DNA of 5,044 nucleotides from an uncultured Clostridium sp. (GTDB lineage Bacteria > Cyanobacteriota > Vampirovibrionia > Gastranaerophilales > Gastranaerophilaceae): assembly GCA_958449715.1 (NCBI GenBank), contig CAUDIU010000109.1, positions 1 through 5,044 of the forward strand, given 5' to 3'. A program made the translations under genes and the position numbers. Positions 1 to 5,044 of the stretch are shown here, piece by piece (within the stretch, counting starts at the first letter, position 1; every line of letters starts with the position of its first letter). The notes under the pieces are model-generated. The model was given only the letters and a program-made list of their open reading frames with translations. It did not search any database and was not told the DNA's origin.

Positions 1-2196
1 TTTGCGGCTAACCAAGATTTGAAAAAAACTCTTGTTGAACAGTTACAAAAAGAAATGAGTGATTTTAAAATCATTCAACAAAATACGCTCCATGATTTAG
101 ATGTAACAAAAAATGAAATCAACGACTTGAATTATAACATTCAAATGGCTTACAGAAAAATATCTACAATGGAAGCTAAAAAACAAGCTGCAGAAGATGC
201 TAACTTCGGTCGTGCTATTGATACCATTATGAATGCTAAATTAAGAGGAGTTCATGCTCCTTTAGCACAATTAGGTACAGTAGACAAAGAATATGCAATT
301 GCAATGGAAGTTGCATTCGGAGGCAGAATGGCGCACGTCGTAGTTGATGATGAGCATGTTGCATCTGTCGCTATCGAACTTTTAAAATCATCAAATGCAG
401 GAAGAGCGACTTTTATTCCTTTAAACAAAATTAAAAAAGCTCCGACACGCTTGCAATTACCAAAAGATAAAGGTGTAATTGACTTTGCTATTAATCTTGT
501 AGATTTTGACGATGAATATATTGATGCATTTTTCTATGCAGTAGGCGATACAATTGTCGTTGAAGACATTGAATGTGCAAAAAAACTTATCGGCAAATAC
601 AGAATGGTAACTCTTCAAGGTGAGTTATTAGAAAAATCAGGTTCAATGACCGGTGGTACAAGATTAAGAACAGGGTTAAGCTTTAGTCAAAATGATGATG
701 ATGAACTTAATAAATTTAAAGATCGCCTTAAAGAAATGGAACAAAAATTAGGTTCTTTAGAAAATAAAAAAGCATCATTAGAAGATAAACTTGAAGATGT
801 AAGAAGCAAATATTCAGATTCAATGACTGAATATTCGAAATCAAAAGGTGAACTTGAAAATATGAATCGCAACTATGAAAATAGCGAAAATATTTTAAAA
901 GAAAAATCAGATTTCATTGCACAAACAGAACCTAAAATTGTTGAATTAAACAAAAAACTTGACAAACTTGAAGAACAAAATGTCAAAATCTATGATGACA
1001 TGGCTGTTTGTCAAGAAGAAATTGATGAAGTTGAAAAACTTATTAATGATCAAGACTTAAAAGATTTGAAAGAAAAAACAGAAGGTGTAGAATCTGAAAT
1101 AAAACGTTTACAAACTAAATTGATGACAGCTGATAATGACAAAAACGAACTTAATCGTCAAATTGCTTTCCATCAAAATCTTATAGAAACAAAAGAAGAA
1201 GAAATTACAAATATTGAGCATACTAATGTCAAATTAGAAGAAGACAAAACTCGTTACAAAAATGATATTGTGGATTTGAACAAAAAAATGGAAAATCTAC
1301 ATGAGCAAATTGCTCAAATTGAAGAAAAACTTGGAAAATTATTAAAAGAACGTGATGAAATCAAAGAAAATTTAATAGATCTTGAAAAACAAAAACATAT
1401 TAAAATTTCAGATATTGAAAGAATTGCAGAACAAATTGAATCTTTTAAAGCTCGTAGAAGAGAATTAGAACCACAATTAGAAACTGCAAAAAAAGAACTA
1501 GAAGATGCTGGAGAAGACATAGGTAAACTTGAGCCTGTTGAAATATCAATTGACGAAATTACATCTAAAATTCAGCGCTTAGAAAAGAAAATGAACGAAT
1601 TAGGTGATGTAAATATGAGAGCTCTAGCCACATACGATGAAGTACTTGCACGTCAAAGAGAATTAAAAGAACAAATTGAGACACTTTCTAAAGAAAGAAA
1701 AGAAATTCTAGAAAGAATGCAGGGCTATGAACAATTGAAAAAAGAAACATTTATGAAAACTTATAATCACATAAATGAAAACTTTAAAGAAGTATTCCAT
1801 CAATTGTCAGAAGGCGAAGGAGAATTAAAACTGGAATACCCAGATGACCCACTATCTGGAGGTATGACTATTGAAGCTCAGCCGAGAGATAAAGATCTTC
1901 AAAGATTAGAGAGTATGTCAGGTGGTGAAAAATCTCTAACTGCTCTTGCATTCGTATTTGCAATTCAAAAATATATGCCATCACCATTCTATGCATTTGA
2001 TGAAGTAGATGCAAGTTTAGATACAATGAACGTTGAACGTATCGCCCAAATGGTGCAGAACCAGTCAAAAGATACGCAATTTATAGTAGTTAGTCATAGG
2101 CGACCTATGATAGAATCAGCTAATAGAACTTTAGGCGTTACTCAAAAAGAAAAAGGTATAACTAAAGTTACAGGTATAAAACTAAGGGACGAATAA
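1..2196 (+). CDS. smc: Chromosome partition protein SMC, 3' part (5' end outside window)
   Basis: The SMC ATPase is the core of bacterial condensin. It dimerises at its hinge, binds ScpA with its heads and uses ATP to extrude or tether DNA loops. The frame is open from base 1, giving 731 residues of a protein usually near 1,150-1,200, so the N-terminal head with Walker A and most of the first coil lie upstream. The TTG at 19 is an internal Leu codon, not a start. Bases 1-210 are the end of the first coil. The hinge spans about 211-660 (AKLRGVHAPLAQL, GRATFIPLNKI, closing GSMTGG at 640-657). A Lys/Glu-rich coiled coil follows to about 1740, with the conserved LGDVNMRAL at 1600-1626. The C-terminal head has the signature MSGGEK (1915-1932), Walker B FYAFDE (1987-2004), D-loop ASLD (2011-2022) and H-loop SHRRP (2092-2106), so the ATPase half looks intact. 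The MSGGEKSLTAL and RRPMIE...GVTQ wording resembles cyanobacterial SMC. It is the first visible gene of an operon with scpA and scpB. Confidence 0.97.
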   Translation, partial: FAANQDLKKTLVEQLQKEMSDFKIIQQNTLHDLDVTKNEINDLNYNIQMAYRKISTMEAKKQAAEDANFGRAIDTIMNAKLRGVHAPLAQLGTVDKEYAIAMEVAFGGRMAHVVVDDEHVASVAIELLKSSNAGRATFIPLNKIKKAPTRLQLPKDKGVIDFAINLVDFDDEYIDAFFYAVGDTIVVEDIECAKKLIGKYRMVTLQGELLEKSGSMTGGTRLRTGLSFSQNDDDELNKFKDRLKEMEQKLGSLENKKASLEDKLEDVRSKYSDSMTEYSKSKGELENMNRNYENSENILKEKSDFIAQTEPKIVELNKKLDKLEEQNVKIYDDMAVCQEEIDEVEKLINDQDLKDLKEKTEGVESEIKRLQTKLMTADNDKNELNRQIAFHQNLIETKEEEITNIEHTNVKLEEDKTRYKNDIVDLNKKMENLHEQIAQIEEKLGKLLKERDEIKENLIDLEKQKHIKISDIERIAEQIESFKARRRELEPQLETAKKELEDAGEDIGKLEPVEISIDEITSKIQRLEKKMNELGDVNMRALATYDEVLARQRELKEQIETLSKERKEILERMQGYEQLKKETFMKTYNHINENFKEVFHQLSEGEGELKLEYPDDPLSGGMTIEAQPRDKDLQRLESMSGGEKSLTALAFVFAIQKYMPSPFYAFDEVDASLDTMNVERIAQMVQNQSKDTQFIVVSHRRPMIESANRTLGVTQKEKGITKVTGIKLRDE

Positions 2197-2202
2197 TTAG
2201 GA
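2184..2202 (+). promoter_or_regulatory. Weak or unusually placed ribosome binding region before scpA
   Basis: AAGGGA at 2184-2189, inside the last smc codons, is 14 bases from the scpA ATG, which is long. AGGA at 2199-2202 is only one base from it, which is too close. In-frame TAG at 2198-2200 excludes any start further upstream, so ATG 2204 is the first possible start. The poor spacing and the 7-base gap after the smc stop suggest that ribosomes finishing smc reinitiate at scpA, which would couple the two products. This is an inference from spacing only. Confidence 0.4.
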
Positions 2203-2203
2203 T

Positions 2204-3034
2204 ATGAGTACAGAGACAGCATTAAATTATAATTTAGATTTACCTGATTTAGGTTTATCAAAAGATGGCAAACCCAAAAGTGAAGGGATTGGAATTCTTG
2301 TTGATATGGCTAAAGCAGGGAAAATTGACCCTTGGAATATTGACATTGTCGATGTTACAGATAAATATCTTGCTCATATGGTACAAATGAAATCCCAAAA
2401 TTTAAGAGTAACAGGCAGAACTTTTTTATTTGCCGCTGTTCTTTTAAAATTAAAATCAAATGTCTTAGAAGGCATTGATATAATGCAATTTGAACCAGAA
2501 GAACCAAATATTGAGTATGACGATGACGGATTTATTGTAGATTATGGCGAAGAAGATTATGTCCCAACTAACAACGTAATATCTATTGATGAAGTTCTTC
2601 AAAGACGTACAAGTGTCAGATTAAATCATAATCGTGTTGTTACATTGAAAGATTTGATCAGACAATTAGAATTTTATGAAAAATTAGAACAAAAACAATC
2701 TTTGAAAAGCGCTCATGAAAGAGCTAAAAGAAGAGTTCAATCATACTCAAGATTAACACCTGATGATATTGTTAATCTTGCACATGAAGAATATATTGAA
2801 AGTTGTGTTTTGACTCTTAAAGAAAATTTAGGACAAATCTTTGAAAAAAATGAAAAAATTGAATTAAATGAATTAACACTTTTAGGTATGGACAAAATAA
2901 GTGCTTATATAGCCTTACTATTTTTGACTGCTGAAAGTGATTATGAATTACAGCAAGATGAATTTTACTCGGATTTATATGTTGTAAAAGGCACAGAAAA
3001 GCAGGAGCAGTTAGAAACAAGTGACTTACAATAA
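2204..3034 (+). CDS. scpA: Segregation and condensation protein A (kleisin)
   Basis: ScpA is the kleisin that bridges the two SMC heads and recruits ScpB, closing the condensin ring in the cytoplasm on the nucleoid. The 276-residue product is of usual length. The N-terminal domain carries GIGILVDMAKAG (residues 28-39) and IDPWNIDIVDVTDKYL (41-56), the counterpart of the GPLDLLL...IDIYDI helix region that binds the SMC neck. Residues 57-95 hold the following helices, including FLFAAVLLKLKS. A very acidic linker covers about 97-119. VTLKDLIRQLE (146-156) follows and resembles cyanobacterial ScpA. The C-terminal winged helix, about 197-262, ends in AYIALLFLTAESDYELQQDE and should bind the SMC head cap. 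The ATG start is fixed by an in-frame stop just upstream. The gene lies 7 bases after smc and 24 before scpB, consistent with one transcript. The usual F-x-GPLDLLL wording is absent, but the overall pattern and the neighbours leave little doubt. Confidence 0.95.
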   Translation: MSTETALNYNLDLPDLGLSKDGKPKSEGIGILVDMAKAGKIDPWNIDIVDVTDKYLAHMVQMKSQNLRVTGRTFLFAAVLLKLKSNVLEGIDIMQFEPEEPNIEYDDDGFIVDYGEEDYVPTNNVISIDEVLQRRTSVRLNHNRVVTLKDLIRQLEFYEKLEQKQSLKSAHERAKRRVQSYSRLTPDDIVNLAHEEYIESCVLTLKENLGQIFEKNEKIELNELTLLGMDKISAYIALLFLTAESDYELQQDEFYSDLYVVKGTEKQEQLETSDLQ

Positions 3035-3044
3035 AAAATTGGCA

Positions 3045-3051
3045 AAGAGGA
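3045..3051 (+). promoter_or_regulatory. Ribosome binding site of scpB
   Basis: AAGAGGA sits seven bases before ATG 3059, close to the ideal Shine-Dalgarno sequence and spacing. It confirms the scpB start and suggests that scpB is initiated independently rather than relying on coupling to scpA. Confidence 0.7.
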
Positions 3052-3058
3052 TAGAAAA

Positions 3059-3583
3059 ATGGAACAGTTGAAATCCAGAATAGAAGCTGTCTTATTTATT
3101 ACAGCACGTGCTGTTTCACTGGACGAAATCGCAAATATACTAGGTGAAGAAACTGAAAAAATAGAAGAAGCTATTTTAGAATTAATCATGGATTATTCTA
3201 CTCGTGATGGTGCTTTAGAGATTGACGATGAAAATGGCTATATACTTCAAGTTAAAGAAGATTATATGGACTTAGTTGAATTACTTTGCCCAGTGGATTT
3301 AAAACCTGCTGTATTAAGAACACTTTCTGTAATTGCTCTAAAAGAGCCAATTAGGCAAACTGATTTAAAAGAATTAAGAGGATCAACTGCATATGATCAC
3401 GTGCAAGAACTTGTTGAAAAAGGACTTGTATCGAAAACAAGAGATAAAAATGGTAGAAGTTTTAACCTTAAGACAACTCCTAAATTTGCAGAATATTTTA
3501 AATTAAAAGGTGACACACGCTCCCTTGCTAAAATACTTGAAATTGATAAAGGGATAAAAGATAATGAGCCAAACAAACAGTAG
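3059..3583 (+). CDS. scpB: Segregation and condensation protein B
   Basis: ScpB is a dimeric tandem winged-helix protein that binds the central part of ScpA and modulates SMC ATPase activity and loading. The 174-residue product fits the family. The first winged helix begins at IEAVLFITARAVSLDEIANIL (residues 8-28) and includes the RDGALEI...GYILQV wing (about 49-67). The second covers about 80-150, with LRTLSVIALKEPI (86-98), DLKELRGSTAYDHV (102-115), LVEKGLVSK (118-126) and the closing TTPKFAEYF (139-147). LRGS-AY-HV and TPKF--YF are, from memory, the cyanobacterial form of the ETL-IIAY-QPITR / IRGVSSDG pattern of other phyla. The start is supported by AAGAGGA at 3045-3051, seven bases upstream, the best ribosome binding site in the window. 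The last 20 bases overlap the next gene. The tail after residue 155 is short, polar and probably disordered. Confidence 0.95.
   Translation: MEQLKSRIEAVLFITARAVSLDEIANILGEETEKIEEAILELIMDYSTRDGALEIDDENGYILQVKEDYMDLVELLCPVDLKPAVLRTLSVIALKEPIRQTDLKELRGSTAYDHVQELVEKGLVSKTRDKNGRSFNLKTTPKFAEYFKLKGDTRSLAKILEIDKGIKDNEPNKQ
3549..3554 (+). promoter_or_regulatory. Ribosome binding site inside scpB for the overlapping metalloprotease gene
   Basis: AAGGGA lies nine bases before ATG 3564, within the 3' end of scpB. It supports translation starting 20 bases before the scpB stop and therefore supports the overlapping start of the downstream gene. Confidence 0.6.
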
Positions 3584-4886
3584 TGATAGGCAACTTACAA
3601 TATTTATATGCTCAATTGCAATTATATTTGGGGTTGTATTTAAATTTATGCCATCATATTTTTATTGGCAAGGGCATAGAGAATTTAAAAAGCAAGAATA
3701 TACAAAAGCTCATAAATATTTAAAAAAAGCCTATAATATAAATAAAAGAAATAAAGATTATAGATATTTTTATGTAAAAACTCTTACACATCTTAAACCA
3801 ACTTTAACTGTGCAAAAAGAGATTTTTGAAGTGGCATCAAGCTCACAAAAAGATAGTGCTCAACAAATAGCAGATCGAACAATTACAAATTGGCGAAACA
3901 ATATAATGACTTATATTGGAGACAACTATATTGAACAAGTACCACTTGATAAAGGTATTATGCGATGGGATGAATCCAAATTTCCTCTAAAAATTGCAAT
4001 AATTAATACTGCTCAAGCTGATATTCCTGCATATTATAATTCAGAAATATTAAAAGCATTTGGACAATGGCAAGCTTCAACAGATTTTATAACATTTAGC
4101 ACCACAAATTCAACGAAAGATGCTAACATTATAGTTAATATTTCTCAGCCACCAAGTAACTTATGTTCTGAAAAAAATTGCAAATATGTAGTAGGATATA
4201 CTACGCCAGATTTTAAAAATTCCACATTAAACAAAATGACAATAATTTTATATGCAAAAGACCCATTTGGAAACTTTTTTTCTGATAAAGAGTTATACAA
4301 CACAATTTTACACGAGATTGGTCATGCATTAGGCATAATGGGGCACAGTTACAGTTCTGAAGATTTAATGTTTATGGCTACAGACAGTGATGACAATTTT
4401 TATGCTCCTTATAGAAGTTCTTTTCAATATCTATCATCTAAAGATATAAATACAATAAAATTGCTATACAAAATGTTTCCAAATATAACTAATACACCTT
4501 TAGATGAACTTGAAACAAAAGGTCAAATTTATGCTCCTGTTATTTTAGGTTCCTCAAGCCAAATTTCATTAAGGAAATTGAAAGAAGCTCAAAACTATAT
4601 TAAAAATGCTCCTGACATTGCAAGTGGTTATATTGATATGGGAATAGCATATGCTGAATTGAATAAGTATAAAGATTCAATTAAAGCACTTCAAAAAGGT
4701 TATGAACTTGCTAAATCAAATGATGAAAAATATATAATTCTATATAACTTAGCAGCTGTCTATATGAATAGTGAAAAATATGATAAAGCGATGGAATATG
4801 CTACGCAAGCAAAACAAATATATGATTGTGAAGAAATTAAAGAATTAATCATGAACATAAAACATTCAAAATTAACAAAAAAATAA
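3564..4886 (+). CDS. Membrane-anchored matrixin-like zinc metalloprotease with TPR-like repeats
   Basis: This 440-residue protein is a predicted zinc endopeptidase of the metzincin/matrixin type (MEROPS M10-like); its substrate is unknown. A hydrophobic segment at residues 11-33 has no signal-peptidase site and should be a membrane anchor. A single TPR-like helical pair follows (about 33-66). The protease domain spans roughly 133-305: W135..PL142 opening strand, AFGQW (165-169), DANIIV (186-191), zinc motif HEIGHALGIMGHS (250-262) with ligands H254 and H250, catalytic E251 and probable third ligand H261, Met-turn DLMF (267-270), and the closing LSSKDINTIKLLY (290-302) typical of matrixin ends. 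C201 and C206 could form a disulfide. Two clear TPRs (about 356-389 and 390-423) end the protein. The catalytic domain is probably outside the inner membrane, but the Lys-rich region after the anchor (residues 39-64) makes topology uncertain. The gene overlaps scpB by 20 bases with its own ribosome binding site, so co-transcription is likely. A role in condensin function is not indicated by the sequence. Confidence 0.85.
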   Translation: MSQTNSSDRQLTIFICSIAIIFGVVFKFMPSYFYWQGHREFKKQEYTKAHKYLKKAYNINKRNKDYRYFYVKTLTHLKPTLTVQKEIFEVASSSQKDSAQQIADRTITNWRNNIMTYIGDNYIEQVPLDKGIMRWDESKFPLKIAIINTAQADIPAYYNSEILKAFGQWQASTDFITFSTTNSTKDANIIVNISQPPSNLCSEKNCKYVVGYTTPDFKNSTLNKMTIILYAKDPFGNFFSDKELYNTILHEIGHALGIMGHSYSSEDLMFMATDSDDNFYAPYRSSFQYLSSKDINTIKLLYKMFPNITNTPLDELETKGQIYAPVILGSSSQISLRKLKEAQNYIKNAPDIASGYIDMGIAYAELNKYKDSIKALQKGYELAKSNDEKYIILYNLAAVYMNSEKYDKAMEYATQAKQIYDCEEIKELIMNIKHSKLTKK

Positions 4887-4968
4887 GAAATAACTAACTA
4901 TTACTCTCTTAACAAATACTTCACAAACACTTTAAAAAATATTTTGTTTAAGATATAGTTAATTGGTT

Positions 4969-4977
4969 TGGTAAAAT
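4969..4977 (+). promoter_or_regulatory. Possible extended -10 promoter for the oxidoreductase gene
   Basis: TGG-TAAAAT matches the extended -10 pattern TGn-TAnnnT. No good -35 box is seen at 16-18 bases upstream; TTAAGA at 4948-4953 is the nearest weak candidate. Transcription would begin near 4984, leaving a leader of roughly a dozen bases that still contains GGAG. In such AT-rich DNA, -10-like words are common, so confidence is low. Confidence 0.35.
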
Positions 4978-4985
4978 ATAGATAT

Positions 4986-4989
4986 GGAG
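4986..4989 (+). promoter_or_regulatory. Ribosome binding site of the oxidoreductase gene
   Basis: GGAG is seven bases before ATG 4997. The nearby ATGs at 4984 and 4992 run into stops within a few codons, and the frame of 4997 is closed upstream by TAG at 4979-4981, so ATG 4997 is the start. Confidence 0.65.
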
Positions 4990-4996
4990 ATATGAA

Positions 4997-5044
4997 ATGT
5001 ATAATGTAGCTATCATAGGAGCAGGTCCAGCAGGCATTTTTGCT
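4997..5044 (+). CDS. FAD/NAD(P)-binding oxidoreductase, first 16 codons (3' end outside window)
   Basis: The visible residues MYNVAIIGAGPAGIFA form the first beta strand and the dinucleotide-binding loop GxGxxG (GAGPAG, residues 8-13) of a Rossmann fold. This opening is typical of FAD-dependent pyridine nucleotide oxidoreductases and related flavoproteins such as thioredoxin reductases or FAD-dependent dehydrogenases, where it binds the ADP part of FAD. Too little is present to name the enzyme. The start is supported by GGAG seven bases upstream and an in-frame stop before it. Separated by 110 bases and possibly preceded by its own promoter, it is probably not part of the condensin transcript. 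Confidence 0.8.
   Translation, partial: MYNVAIIGAGPAGIFA

Larger units (their letters stand above)
4887..4996 (+). other. AT-rich intergenic gap without a clear terminator
   Basis: These 110 bases separate the condensin-protease operon from the next gene and contain no plausible ORF. I find only weak A/T-only inverted repeats and no GC-containing hairpin followed by a T-run, so transcription termination here is either factor-dependent or absent. The right-hand end holds the promoter and ribosome binding candidates of the downstream gene. Confidence 0.6.

Noticed and set aside
19..21. TTG as the start codon of the first gene
   Set aside because: The frame is open back to base 1, no ribosome binding site precedes it, and the protein would begin in the middle of SMC just before the hinge. 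It is an internal Leu codon of a gene cut by the window edge.
687..872. Antisense ORF opposite the SMC coiled coil
   Set aside because: Ser/Phe-rich product is the reverse-strand shadow of Lys/Glu-rich coil codons. No ribosome binding site or domain pattern.
1314..1520. Second antisense ORF opposite the SMC coil
   Set aside because: Same Ser-rich shadow composition and no independent support; the + strand protein is clearly conserved here.
2817..3189. Antisense ORFs across the scpA-scpB junction
   Set aside because: They lie opposite conserved winged-helix coding sequence and show no recognisable protein features.
4930..4952. AT-only inverted repeat (CTTTAAA / TTTAAG) as a terminator
   Set aside because: The stem has only one G-C pair plus a bulge, and no T-run follows, so it would be too weak for intrinsic termination.
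4895..4961. 7-base inverted repeat TAACTAT / ATAGTTA as an operator or stem
   Set aside because: The arms are 53 bases apart and short; such matches are expected by chance in DNA this AT-rich.

Overview
The window is AT-rich and gene-dense. All genes lie on the + strand. It appears to be chromosomal DNA from a non-photosynthetic relative of Cyanobacteria (Vampirovibrionia/Melainabacteria, plausibly the low-GC gut order Gastranaerophilales). That assignment comes from remembered family patterns, not a search. SMC ends in a cyanobacterial-style head (FYAFDEVD, SHRRPMIE, GVTQ). ScpA carries IDPWNIDIVDV followed later by VTLKDLIRQLE. ScpB carries LRTLSVIAL and LRGSTAYDHVQELVEKG. These resemble cyanobacterial homologues more than those of Firmicutes or Proteobacteria.

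Layout: bases 1-2196 are the 3' part of smc (end of the first coil, hinge, return coil and C-terminal ATPase half; the N-terminal head lies upstream of the window). Seven bases later comes scpA (2204-3034). After 24 bases comes scpB (3059-3583). A gene for a membrane-anchored, matrixin-like zinc metalloprotease with TPR-like repeats (3564-4886) overlaps the end of scpB by 20 bases. After a 110-base AT-rich gap with a possible extended -10 promoter, the first 16 codons of an FAD/NAD(P)-binding oxidoreductase (4997 onward) run off the window.

How the genes work together: SMC, ScpA (kleisin) and ScpB (tandem winged-helix kleisin partner) form the bacterial condensin that organises and segregates the chromosome. 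Having all three in one tight run should favour balanced production. The protease is likely co-transcribed and perhaps translationally coupled to scpB, but its predicted location in the membrane does not suggest an obvious part in condensin function. No RNA gene, mobile element, CRISPR array or convincing terminator was seen. No gene-free stretch exceeds 300 bases. I see no clear sign of a new multi-gene system; the least explained element is the metalloprotease and its placement.
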